Below, in pieces: positions 43,396 to 52,219 of a stretch of 64,000 nt of DNA. How positions within the stretch are numbered: position 1 is the stretch's first letter; every line of letters begins with the position of its first letter. The notes beneath the pieces were generated by a model, which saw only the letters and a list, made by a program, of their open reading frames with translations, did no database searches and was not told the origin of the DNA. A program made the translations under genes and the position numbers. The stretch comes from Bdellovibrionales bacterium RIFOXYD12_FULL_39_22 (GTDB lineage Bacteria; Bdellovibrionota; Bacteriovoracia; Bacteriovoracales; Bacteriovoracaceae). The DNA lies in NCBI GenBank assembly GCA_001770205.1, contig MEQL01000049.1:19446-83445 (forward strand), in the 5' to 3' direction.

Positions 43396-45429
43396 TTGTC
43401 CACACTTAAATACTGCGAGGTTACTCTTCGTTGTCCATTAAACAGCTCAATCCTTCTGTATTCATATCCAGAAGAAAGTGACTTCTCCTCTCTGTTAGCA
43501 ACGGGTGTTGTCGTAGTTGCTCCTCTCAAGGGAGGCAGAACGCGCGCCGTCGTTTTACGTGCAGGCCTTAGCAAAGACGATTTTCCAGAATCAGAATTTG
43601 AAATTAAAGATCTCTTTGGCCTTGACCCTACTAATTTTGTAATCTCCACCACGGAATTAGAAATCTATCAATGGATTTCACGTTATTATCACTATGATTT
43701 GGGGTTTTTAATTTTTGAAACGATCCCTAGCGCAATGGAGCGTCCTCGCAAGCTGAAATTTTCTCAGGGAAAAGGCCAGCCGCTTCCACATCCACTATCT
43801 TGGGCGCAATCAAATGTCGTAAATACAATTGAAAAAAAACTAACACTTGGACATTCGAAGTGGTTAATCCATGGAGTAACAGGAAGTGGGAAGACATATA
43901 TCTATCTTGAGTTGATAAAAACAACTCTGGCCCAAGGATTTTCGGTTCTTTTTCTTCTGCCAGAAATAAATCTCACTCCACAGTTTATTGAAACCTTTGT
44001 TCAATACACCAATGTCCCAATCTATTCTTACAACAGCAGCATCAGCGAATCTGATCGCTTTGGCCTTTGGCGACTTTTGCAAGAAGATGAAACTCCCAAA
44101 TTAATTATTGGAGTTCGCAGCTCTGTCTTTCTTCCTGTAAAAAAACTTGGACTAATTATTCTGGACGAAGAGCACGATCAATCTTTTAAACAAGAAGATC
44201 GCTGTCCTTATAGCGCGCGTGATGTGGCGCTAAAAAAAGGTAGCATTTTAAACATCCCCGTCATTATGGGTTCGGCCACTCCCTCTATAGAGGTATTGCA
44301 TAAATTTCTAACCGACAAGGCCTTTTTGCCCAACTACTTTCGCTTGAATGAACGAGTCTCTGGAGCTGCGCTGCCACAAATTTCTATTATAGATTCAAAG
44401 ACTAATAAAACAAATGAATTTGATTCCACAATATGGCCTTTTAATAAAAACAGTATTGACAAAATTAGTAGCGCTCTAGAGAAAAACGAGCAGGTTTTAG
44501 TTTTTATGAATAGCTTAGGTTATGCTACATTTTTTCAATGTAGAAGCTGTGGCCATCAATTTAGCTGCCCCAATTGTTCCGTTAATTTGAAATTTTTTCG
44601 AGAAAAAAATCATCTCAGTTGTCAGTTTTGCGATTATAAAGAACCTCCACCCCAAGTATGTCCACACTGCCAAAATATGAATATTCTGCAAAAAGGATTT
44701 GGTACTGAAAAACTACAGGCCGTTTTGCAAACATTCTTTCCCCAAAAAGTTGTCTCTCGCTTTGATCGCGATGAAATTACTACCATGAAAAAACTAACCA
44801 CTATTTTAAATCGCTTTCACCACGGAGAAGTTGATATCCTAGTAGGAACCCAAATGCTTTCTAAGGGACACAATTTCCGACGCGTAAACTTGGTAGTAAT
44901 TTTAGGAATTGATTCTCAGCTAAACTTTCCCGATTTCCGCTCTAATGAACGTGTCTTTCAATTACTAACTCAAGTAAGTGGCCGCGCAGGACGCTATGGA
45001 ACCGAAGGGGAAGTCTTGGTGCAATCACTGGCCCCAGATAATCGCATTTTTTCTCATGTGCAGCGAGCATCGTTCGACGATTTTTTTAAAGATGAACTTA
45101 AAGTACGAGAACTATGTAAATGTGCCCCCTTCTTTCGCATGGCCGCAATTTATCTCTCGGCCCCTTCCAAGGCCAATATCCAGACGCAATCTACCCTTTT
45201 GATTAATTTTCTAAAAACACTACAAACACGTCACTTTCGCTCGGTAGAAATTTTAGGGCCCCGTCCGGCCTTTATTGAGAAAAAAATTAATAAGTTTACC
45301 TGGACAACACTGCTTCGTTCACAAAATTTTTCTGAATTACATGGAATGCTTTCAACATTAAAAAACAATATCGCGCTGCTAAAAATAGTTTCAATTAAAA
45401 TTGATGTTGATCCATATAATGTCTATTAA
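43396..45429 (+). CDS. priA: Primosomal helicase PriA
   Basis: This 677-residue protein starts at a TTG preceded by GGAGAG. It is shorter than E. coli PriA because the N-terminal DNA-binding part is compact. Helicase motifs are GVTGSGKTYIYLEL (Walker A), ILDEEHDQSFKQED (DEEH box) and GSATPSIE, then VGTQMLSKGHNF and QVSGRAGRYG. Eight Cys (CRSCGHQFSCPNC and CQFCDYKEPPPQVCPHC) bind two zincs. It reloads the replisome at stalled forks. Its end abuts cassette copy 2 with 13 nt between the stops. Confidence 0.96.
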   Translation: MSTLKYCEVTLRCPLNSSILLYSYPEESDFSSLLATGVVVVAPLKGGRTRAVVLRAGLSKDDFPESEFEIKDLFGLDPTNFVISTTELEIYQWISRYYHYDLGFLIFETIPSAMERPRKLKFSQGKGQPLPHPLSWAQSNVVNTIEKKLTLGHSKWLIHGVTGSGKTYIYLELIKTTLAQGFSVLFLLPEINLTPQFIETFVQYTNVPIYSYNSSISESDRFGLWRLLQEDETPKLIIGVRSSVFLPVKKLGLIILDEEHDQSFKQEDRCPYSARDVALKKGSILNIPVIMGSATPSIEVLHKFLTDKAFLPNYFRLNERVSGAALPQISIIDSKTNKTNEFDSTIWPFNKNSIDKISSALEKNEQVLVFMNSLGYATFFQCRSCGHQFSCPNCSVNLKFFREKNHLSCQFCDYKEPPPQVCPHCQNMNILQKGFGTEKLQAVLQTFFPQKVVSRFDRDEITTMKKLTTILNRFHHGEVDILVGTQMLSKGHNFRRVNLVVILGIDSQLNFPDFRSNERVFQLLTQVSGRAGRYGTEGEVLVQSLAPDNRIFSHVQRASFDDFFKDELKVRELCKCAPFFRMAAIYLSAPSKANIQTQSTLLINFLKTLQTRHFRSVEILGPRPAFIEKKINKFTWTTLLRSQNFSELHGMLSTLKNNIALLKIVSIKIDVDPYNVY

Positions 45430-45442
45430 ATGGCAGTATAAA

Positions 45443-46102
45443 TTAAAATCGAAAAGTTAAAATTGCGCCAGTGCTAAAATTATTTTTGTCTTCCTGGTAA
45501 GCAAATGGAGAAATATCATAATCATCTCCGAAATAAAATTTTTCGGAGTCATCTTTATAAAGCCCCATATATATAGCAATAATAACGTTAATCCCTCCTA
45601 AAAACATATAAATATTTTCCACCTTGTCCTCTGACGCATAAACAGTTGCGTTAAGAAAGTACTGAGTGGCCAAGAAGGCAGAGGAATATAAAAGAGAAAG
45701 TCTCTTGGCCCTTTCCTCTTTGGCCAAAATCTCTAGCAGGCGATCAGCAATTGCTTCTTTGGAATAATATTTAATTCTATTATCCGTAAGCATCCTATAG
45801 AAACTAGCATCTACGTTGGGAGACTTCAGTTTGTAAATTCCCTGTCCGATGTTTATAATCCCAATTGTTTGAATAGCAGCATAAGATAGTTTTAAAAAAC
45901 CACTATCGGATAGTACATATCCAATGTTTCCAATTAAAAAGGCAGCACCACCCGAAATAATATTTTCATAGGAATTATATTGAAAAATATTTTCTGCTTT
46001 TCGATTCTGTTCAATATAAAAACGAGTAGATTCATTTCTGGCGAATGTTACACCCATCAAAAAAACTGAAAAAAATAAAAACCTTCCAAAATGTCGCATC
46101 AT
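45443..46102 (-). CDS. Cassette gene C, copy 2: envelope protein, unknown
   Basis: This 219-residue protein is the counterpart of the one at 27009. It has a signal peptide and the shared segments YNSYENIISGGAAFLIGNIGYVL, SYAAIQTIGIINIGQGIYKL and YMFLGGINVIIAIY, and ends ILTFRF. The hydrophobic segments and aromatic terminus are kept while the loops differ, which points to selection on the membrane part. It overlaps gene B by 4 nt exactly as in copy 1. Confidence 0.72.
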   Translation of the reverse strand: MMRHFGRFLFFSVFLMGVTFARNESTRFYIEQNRKAENIFQYNSYENIISGGAAFLIGNIGYVLSDSGFLKLSYAAIQTIGIINIGQGIYKLKSPNVDASFYRMLTDNRIKYYSKEAIADRLLEILAKEERAKRLSLLYSSAFLATQYFLNATVYASEDKVENIYMFLGGINVIIAIYMGLYKDDSEKFYFGDDYDISPFAYQEDKNNFSTGAILTFRF

Positions 46103-47220
46103 AAAATAATATCAACTCCGGTGTATACCGCCTGTTCCATTGATGCCTGTTCTGCACCCATATCTGCTTCCCGAGAATAAGTAATACCTATGTTAAAGTT
46201 TTTCGAATCAAAGCGAAGTCCAACATTCTGATAATACTTTCCAGCACTACCCAGAACAGAAAAAAGTCCAATGCTGTAACGGCCACTAAACATTATCTGC
46301 GCCGGTGACACTAAAAAAAAATAGTCACTAAAGGGAATCTCGCAGGATAAATCAAAACGCCCATATGCCGTTTGAAATTTCTCTCCTATCCCAATAGTTG
46401 AATAGGTATCAAAAAGAAATTGAGGTGCTTGAATAATGGCCTCATTTTCTGAAGAATCATCTTCTAGTGTGCTATTTATATTTTTGATCTGTAGTGAGAG
46501 CTTGGGAAAAAGTAAAGAATTATTATCCAAAAAAAATCCCACATCTGCCCCAACACCATAACGACTCTTCATTTTGATTAAATTTTCTGGCCTAGTTGTA
46601 GTCAAATCAAAAAGAGAAAAAACTGTATTTTCATAACTATGCTCAAAGTAGTAGACACTTGCCCCTGCTGAAAAAATAAATTTTGCCACTGCCGTCGGCA
46701 ATTGCAAAACTTCCAGTCCACTAGTAAGACGTAGTGATTCGTGATTTATCAGATTAAGAGAAACCTCGGGAAAGGCGGGATTGAAAAGATAGAGATCTGC
46801 CAAAAGATAATAGGGAGAATAACTGATTTCTAAAACAGAGGTTTTAAAAGCAAAATCAGAGTTAAGAGTAAAAGTATTGAAGTTTTTTTGCTGAAAAATT
46901 TTACGGATTAATTCTTCTGTTATCGGTGAAAATATCAAATCTCGCCCATTATCTATTGAATCACCATCAGATTTCCCCGATGCGGAAATTAACACACCTT
47001 CTCCTTTAGAATAGGGGAAAAGCGCCGGATTACAGCGCACTGAAAAACTGGTTCCAACTATGGTGGAACAGGCATTACTTAGTGCCAAAGTATCAAAATT
47101 ACCGTTTGGACGAAGTTGATGAGTTATAGCTAGTGGAAAAGCGTTGTTGTAAAAACATAAAAGGCTAACAATCGTCAGAAATATCTTCGACAAATTCATG
47201 TATATTATCTTTTTGATCAT
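46099..47220 (-). CDS. Cassette gene B, copy 2: predicted outer-membrane beta-barrel
   Basis: This protein of 373 residues from the ATG at 47220 (AAGAG 7 nt upstream; a TTG at 47226 is possible) has a signal peptide ending near NAFP. It shares THQLRPNGNFDTLALSNACSTI, VRCNPALF and SYSPYYLLADLY with the protein at 27686. The strands are conserved over the full length and it ends TGVDIIL. Like copy 1, it begins out of frame inside gene A. Two conserved Cys near the mature N-terminus could form a disulfide. Confidence 0.75.
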   Translation of the reverse strand: MIKKIIYMNLSKIFLTIVSLLCFYNNAFPLAITHQLRPNGNFDTLALSNACSTIVGTSFSVRCNPALFPYSKGEGVLISASGKSDGDSIDNGRDLIFSPITEELIRKIFQQKNFNTFTLNSDFAFKTSVLEISYSPYYLLADLYLFNPAFPEVSLNLINHESLRLTSGLEVLQLPTAVAKFIFSAGASVYYFEHSYENTVFSLFDLTTTRPENLIKMKSRYGVGADVGFFLDNNSLLFPKLSLQIKNINSTLEDDSSENEAIIQAPQFLFDTYSTIGIGEKFQTAYGRFDLSCEIPFSDYFFLVSPAQIMFSGRYSIGLFSVLGSAGKYYQNVGLRFDSKNFNIGITYSREADMGAEQASMEQAVYTGVDIIL

Positions 47221-48439
47221 CCTCAAGCTCTTCAGGGGCGTTGTCTAGATCTGCCTTTACGTCCATCATTCTTTTTTTTGTTTTCTTACTAATTTTACTC
47301 TCAATTATAACGTTAAATAGATACCTAAATCCAGTTAAAAAGTTTTTATAATTTTTAATCACCTTCTCTGCTCGTATCTGACAGAGCAAATCCGTTGGGG
47401 CATTAATTTCTTCCAAAAACAAAGACTCCTTTATTGATCCCAATATTAAGTATCCTGCTAGAAGTCCAATTTGCTGGCGCCCATTTTTCCCAAGTCGTTC
47501 TTCTCGCCTGGTTTTTTGTCGGATATTTTCTAAGAGCTCCAGAGCGGTATATACTATTTCTGCATTTTTATCTTCCAAGTCAGGAACTTTTTTTATGATA
47601 GGAATGGACTCAAAAAGTGCATATGCTAACTTTATTATTTGTTCACCGTTTTTCTTCTTATCTAGCTGTATACGCCTATGATCAATCATTTGCAATGCGG
47701 CCCTCTTGATTTCTCTTTTTAGATTTTGTTCATTTTCTGGAAAGGCCTCAAGTTGCGGTCCTAAAATTTCCTTACAGTTATCCGCCTGGGAGCTGGAATT
47801 ATCTACCTGCCCACCAACATATTCAAAATAACGATCCATACCAAAAAACAATGGCGACTCAATTATAATCGTTGCCCAGCACATCTTTTGAAAATATGTG
47901 GAGGTGACAGCATTACTATTTCCGTATACATCATATGACTCCGTTGTTTTCTCATATTTATCCTCGCCAATTTGAATTTCGATCGCAGTAGTATAAGTGA
48001 TCGTCTCTAATGGGGTTGATTTGATTTTTTCCTCATTCGCATCCAGTTCATCAATCGACGAAACAGTTCCGCCCTCTGTGATTGCCTCTTGTAAATCGTC
48101 TTGAGATTTTTTAGTATACTTATTTATATCGCTCCATTCTGTCATGGCCACATCAAATAATTTCATCTTAACAATTGGAAAAAGAGAATAAATATCTATT
48201 GACGCTTTCTCCGATAGCGCCTGAACCTTCAGATAACTTAATTCTAAATTTTTTGGATCTAAGGCAAGTTCTTTTTCGATCAATAAAAGGGCATGCTCGT
48301 AATTATTGGCATTGAGGGCCCGGATAATAGCACTGTCATCACGCTTTTCTATTTTCGTTTTTTCACTCTTAGCTCCACATGAAAAAATCATTAGAAAAAA
48401 AAACATCAAAATTAAATATCCAAGCGCATTTTTAATCAT
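47165..48439 (-). CDS. Cassette gene A, copy 2: TPR-like lipoprotein
   Basis: This 424-residue protein follows an AGGA site 7 nt upstream. The lipobox MIFSC gives Cys21. The TPR-like pair (IIRALNANNYEHALLLIEKELALDPKNLELSYLKVQAL) and the core ASIDIYSLFPIVKMKLF match the copy at 28764. The region around 110-200 differs most and has extra residues. Its helical C-terminal half keeps the order of conserved segments (GKNGRQQIGLLAGYL against NKNAKQQISVLGAYL). It is the first gene of cassette copy 2. Confidence 0.75.
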   Translation of the reverse strand: MIKNALGYLILMFFFLMIFSCGAKSEKTKIEKRDDSAIIRALNANNYEHALLLIEKELALDPKNLELSYLKVQALSEKASIDIYSLFPIVKMKLFDVAMTEWSDINKYTKKSQDDLQEAITEGGTVSSIDELDANEEKIKSTPLETITYTTAIEIQIGEDKYEKTTESYDVYGNSNAVTSTYFQKMCWATIIIESPLFFGMDRYFEYVGGQVDNSSSQADNCKEILGPQLEAFPENEQNLKREIKRAALQMIDHRRIQLDKKKNGEQIIKLAYALFESIPIIKKVPDLEDKNAEIVYTALELLENIRQKTRREERLGKNGRQQIGLLAGYLILGSIKESLFLEEINAPTDLLCQIRAEKVIKNYKNFLTGFRYLFNVIIESKISKKTKKRMMDVKADLDNAPEELEDDQKDNIHEFVEDISDDC

Positions 48440-48678
48440 ATAATATTCCTACAGCTGTCAAATATTACAACGGCCAGTAATCAGTAACTGACCGTTTTTA
48501 TGTTTCTCTCTATCAACCAACAACTTAACCATCGAACGGTGCAAAAAAAGGGCCCGCGCGATGAAACAATGTGTGTGCAAAAAACTAACCCAAAGTTGAA
48601 ACTCTTGCCACAATCAGAAGATTAGAAGATTATTTGATGGTAATTTTGCCTGACATTTTTTAATTATTAGAGTTGTCT
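48440..48678. promoter_or_regulatory. Divergent intergenic region with terminator-like hairpin
   Basis: A 10-bp stem with one mismatch (48469-48478 with 48487-48496, 8-nt loop) is followed by a T-run on the plus strand, ending near 48499. No plus-strand gene precedes it except priA beyond the cassette, so it could stop antisense read-through or act in the 5' leader of the minus-strand cassette. The rest holds a short repeated AGAAGATT near 48618 and no evident gene. Confidence 0.4.
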
Positions 48679-49389
48679 ATGAAAAAACAGATCTTGCATC
48701 TACTCATCAGCACTATCGCTTGGCCGTCTATCGCCCTGGCCCAAGAAAGCAATGCTCTCGCCTCTAAATTGGTATATTACCCAGAATCTATTTCCAAAAA
48801 CTTTCACTACTCTTTTGGCATTAATGTTTCTAAGCTTCCAACGCAAGTCGTAGAAGAGGAATTAAATCAATCGGTCATGCTTAATTTTTCTGCCAAATAT
48901 GATTTACCGAGAAGATTTTCTTTGCTTTTTGATTTAAAAACCATCTACATTACCAACGATGTCTCCTTGGGAGTTTCTTGGTGCTATCCACTTAAACATT
49001 TTTCCATCGGTATTTCAAATAAGATTGCCTATTGGTATGGCCAAGCAAATTTTGATAATTTCGACAGTTCGGCGTATGGTTTTATGGACTTTCCCTCCCT
49101 ATATTTAGGCCATAGATATAAAAACTTATATACTACACTGGGAGGAGGATTAGATCTCCTAATCGTAACTTATAAGTATTCCGGAGATATAGAAACGAAA
49201 AACTCCAAAAATAAAATTACAGGATATAATCTTTTTATAATAACAGAGCAGCCCTTGTGGAAAAATAATTTTGTCACTATCGGTTTCAAGCTGCATCGTT
49301 CTAGTTATTACTATCAATCATGGATCGCTTTTTCCACCTTGGAATATAAACTCTGGGTTCCTGAAATTATTTTGGGTTATAATCTATGA
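48679..49389 (+). CDS. Secreted, probable outer-membrane beta-barrel protein
   Basis: This 236-residue protein starts at the ATG at 48679 and has a signal peptide (about 1-21, IALAQ). Strands rich in Tyr, Trp and Phe alternate through to the terminal GYNL (for example YGFMDFPSLYLGHRYKNLYTTLGGGLDL). The size suits an 8- to 10-stranded barrel. It overlaps the glycerophosphodiesterase lipoprotein by 4 nt. It is probably the outer-membrane part of the same four-gene cluster; its substrate is unknown. Confidence 0.65.
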   Translation: MKKQILHLLISTIAWPSIALAQESNALASKLVYYPESISKNFHYSFGINVSKLPTQVVEEELNQSVMLNFSAKYDLPRRFSLLFDLKTIYITNDVSLGVSWCYPLKHFSIGISNKIAYWYGQANFDNFDSSAYGFMDFPSLYLGHRYKNLYTTLGGGLDLLIVTYKYSGDIETKNSKNKITGYNLFIITEQPLWKNNFVTIGFKLHRSSYYYQSWIAFSTLEYKLWVPEIILGYNL

Positions 49390-50618
49390 ATAATTTTTTT
49401 ACTATTTTTTTTTCATTCCTTCTTTTCTTTCTTGGCTGCTCCAACGAATATACGTTCATTGAACCCGACACCCAAGGCCTATTGACAGGAACAACCGCAA
49501 TTTCTCAACCTGTTATTAATTTAATTGAAGGAGTATATACGGTGGAGGAGGGAAATACGGCCATTGGCGATAAGGTCGTTATAAAATTCTCTAGTGAATA
49601 TGCCACTGTTTTTGGTGGAGGACGCATTGATTATTTTCTTCTAAAACATGGCCAGACAGCGACAACTATTGTTTTTGAAGGGTACTCTCGCGTAGCAGAG
49701 AATATTTTAACTGGTGCTGTAAACTTGAACATTAGTGCTGCAAATTTGTCAGCACTTCTTCTCGGTGATGATAGTGATTTGGTAATTACCGGAGAGTTTC
49801 AACAACCAACACTAAACTCTGAATCTACAAAGCAGGTAGATCTTGTTTTGAAAAAAAGTCAAGATTTGGTAGCAGATAATTTCTATGTCGTCGCCCATCG
49901 TGGCGGAGGAAGAAATTCAGACTATCTAAATATTTCAGAGAATAGTCTCGACATGATAAAATTCTCGGAAGCACTTGGCGCAAATGCTGTCGAGTTGGAT
50001 GTACGACTAACTAGTGACAATATTCCAATTATTTTTCACGACGAAGAATTTACCTCTCGCACCATTCAAGGAGATTTTTTAATTGGGGAGGTTTCTAATT
50101 ATACTTTTAAACATATTCGTGCCTTCGGCCGCTTGAAATATGGCGAAAAAATTCCAACTCTCGATGAAGCGCTCAATACCCTAGTGGCCGATACTGAACA
50201 CAAGCTTGTCTGGCTTGATTTAAAATCCCCCAAGGTTTTGGATGTGATCTTGCCAATTATTAATAAGTATAAAACACTAGCATCTGAGGAAACGCGGGAT
50301 TTAGAAATTGCTATTGGCATACCTGATAGCGATATTAAAAATAAATTTTTGGAGCTGGCCGCGGCAGATCGTCCAACGGCCATTTGCGAATTAAGCACTA
50401 GTACCGTAACTAGTATTGGTGCTGATTTTTGGGCACCTCGTTGGACTAATGGCCAAATGACAGAAGAGGTTACCTCTTTGCACAGTAAGGGGATAGAGGT
50501 TATTCCCTGGACTATGGATGATCGAACATTTATTCGCAAATACCTTCAAGAGACAGACTTTGATGGTATTTTAACAAACTATCCGGTAATCGTTGCTTAT
50601 GAACATTGGATTAAGTAG
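49386..50618 (+). CDS. Glycerophosphodiester phosphodiesterase lipoprotein
   Basis: This 410-residue protein has a lipobox-like FFLGC (Cys18). An N-terminal beta-rich domain (about 35-155) is unassigned. From about residue 160 it has the GDPD barrel: VVAHRGGGRN, ISENSLDMIKFSEALGANAVELDVRLTSDNIPIIFHDEEF, LVWLDLK and the late EVIPWTMDD. The His in HRG, the Glu in SENS/ELDV and the His in FHD are the catalytic and metal residues, all present. It should hydrolyse glycerophosphodiesters at the cell surface or periplasm to glycerol-3-phosphate and an alcohol. The extra N-terminal domain is unusual for the family. Confidence 0.9.
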   Translation: MNNFFTIFFSFLLFFLGCSNEYTFIEPDTQGLLTGTTAISQPVINLIEGVYTVEEGNTAIGDKVVIKFSSEYATVFGGGRIDYFLLKHGQTATTIVFEGYSRVAENILTGAVNLNISAANLSALLLGDDSDLVITGEFQQPTLNSESTKQVDLVLKKSQDLVADNFYVVAHRGGGRNSDYLNISENSLDMIKFSEALGANAVELDVRLTSDNIPIIFHDEEFTSRTIQGDFLIGEVSNYTFKHIRAFGRLKYGEKIPTLDEALNTLVADTEHKLVWLDLKSPKVLDVILPIINKYKTLASEETRDLEIAIGIPDSDIKNKFLELAAADRPTAICELSTSTVTSIGADFWAPRWTNGQMTEEVTSLHSKGIEVIPWTMDDRTFIRKYLQETDFDGILTNYPVIVAYEHWIK

Positions 50619-51195
50619 GGCCTTATTTTTCTTTTTGCTTTTTTATCTCTCTTCTTCCTTTTGCGAAGAAACGGTAAAAAATAATTCTCTAGTTTTTGAA
50701 CTCTCTCCTGGATTTTCTATCAGCAGTGAAAAAAATAGTTTCATTGCTATTAATCGACCAGATAGAGAAGCGCTTGGCCTGGCAGTGAGAGTTCTCTGGC
50801 GGCCAGAACACCTTCTGCGCCTGGGCATTGAAAGTGGCATTATAAAAATTTCTTCCGTTAGTGACAAAAATATTCCTTCTGAATTTGGAGATACTAAAGT
50901 TAAATTTGGCCTTAATGCTGTCCCCGTTTTATTATTCGCAGACATGCTTATCGACAAGTTGGAAATAAGTGCTGGCACTGGGTACTATTATCTTTTTTCT
51001 AATTTGGTGGCCTTTGATGACAAATCATCTAGCTATTCTTGGGACCTTGGTTACAATCTAACCCTTGCTTATAACTCTTTTTTTCTTGGTAAATTTATTA
51101 TTTCTCCTGAAATAAAGTATTTCATTATCACCACCGACAATCAATCAATTATCAGCTTTAATATCAAAGGATCATACTCGTTTTTTTCATGGTAA
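50599..51195 (+). CDS. Secreted small beta-barrel-like protein
   Basis: This 198-residue protein starts at an ATG inside the end of the previous gene (20-nt overlap). It has a signal peptide ending near SSSFC. The mature part has alternating aromatic strands (LGIESGIIKISSV, AGTGYYYLFSNLVAFD, ISFNIKGSYSFFSW) and ends in Trp. It is probably a small outer-membrane barrel. The family is not recognised. It may work with the barrel at 48679 as part of the cluster. Confidence 0.62.
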   Translation: MNIGLSRALFFFLLFYLSSSFCEETVKNNSLVFELSPGFSISSEKNSFIAINRPDREALGLAVRVLWRPEHLLRLGIESGIIKISSVSDKNIPSEFGDTKVKFGLNAVPVLLFADMLIDKLEISAGTGYYYLFSNLVAFDDKSSSYSWDLGYNLTLAYNSFFLGKFIISPEIKYFIITTDNQSIISFNIKGSYSFFSW

Positions 51196-51197
51196 AT

Positions 51198-52172
51198 ATG
51201 AACTTTTTAAACATGAATTTTTTTATAATAGCGTTTATTTTTTCACTCCCGTTGCTCCCGGTGGCGCATGCCAACGATTGCCGCATTATACTTCCTGATA
51301 AGAATAATTCCTCTTCTATTATTTTTATCTCTGACACTCAACGGCCTATTTGGGTAGAATCACTCTGGTTGCGCGAAACTAATAACATCCAAGCAACCAT
51401 AAAACTTTTTGACTCTATTGCTTCGCAAAACCCCGCTGCCGTTTTCCACGGAGGAGATCTAGTTGCTTTCGGTTTTTCTGAATCTGCCTGGAGTGACTTT
51501 AACAAGTCCCGCGCGCCGCTAATGCAGCAAAAGATTCCTCTTTTTTCCGTACGTGGCAACCATGAATTTCTTTTTTTCCCCGATCGCGCAGAACAACTTT
51601 TTAGGCGAGAATTTGCCCATCAGCCTTGTCGCTGGATGACCGTATTAACTAAATCCATTGCTACTATTTTACTTGACAGTAATTTCTCTCAAATGAGTAA
51701 AGAAGAAACTCTTCAGCAAAACACTTGGCTTGCAAAAGAGCTATCCTCTCTCGATCAAGATCCGGCAATTGCCGCAATAATTCTTCTTGCTCACCATCCT
51801 CCTTTTACCAACAGCACTATCGTATCTGCCTCATCAGCAGTAGAAAGATATTTTGTTCCGCCCTTCATTGCGTCATCTAAGACGCGCTTGATGCTGTCTG
51901 GACATGCTCACGCTTTTGAACGGTTTCGACAAAAAGAAAAAGAGTTTCTTGTAATTGGCGGAGGAGGAGGCCTTCTACAGCCATTAAACATAAAAAACGA
52001 TGCCCCGTTTCGTGATCTTTCTCCCTATAAAACCGCCCTTCGTTTTTTTCATTATCTGCAGGTTAAGATGGATAACGGCATTTTTAAATATACTCTTTTT
52101 AAAATGGACTTAGATAATCAAAAAATCAACCCTGAAGAGGCGGTCTCCGTTTATGGCACGGCGATTGAATAG
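51198..52172 (+). CDS. Secreted metallophosphoesterase
   Basis: This protein has 324 residues from the ATG at 51198; an ATG three codons upstream is possible. It has a signal peptide ending near VAHA. Calcineurin-like motifs occur in order: IFISDTQ (first motif, Gln where His is usual), FHGGDLVAFG, VRGNHEFLF, LLAHHPPF and LSGHAHAFERF. The layout resembles purple-acid-phosphatase-like secreted enzymes that act on phosphomono- or diesters. It overlaps or abuts the small barrel gene, and with the GDPD lipoprotein it could complete phosphate release from phospholipid head groups. Confidence 0.87.
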   Translation: MNFLNMNFFIIAFIFSLPLLPVAHANDCRIILPDKNNSSSIIFISDTQRPIWVESLWLRETNNIQATIKLFDSIASQNPAAVFHGGDLVAFGFSESAWSDFNKSRAPLMQQKIPLFSVRGNHEFLFFPDRAEQLFRREFAHQPCRWMTVLTKSIATILLDSNFSQMSKEETLQQNTWLAKELSSLDQDPAIAAIILLAHHPPFTNSTIVSASSAVERYFVPPFIASSKTRLMLSGHAHAFERFRQKEKEFLVIGGGGGLLQPLNIKNDAPFRDLSPYKTALRFFHYLQVKMDNGIFKYTLFKMDLDNQKINPEEAVSVYGTAIE

Positions 52173-52219
52173 ATACGCTTAGAAAGAGGATCTATATTTC
52201 TTCAATCAGGAGGTTGAGT

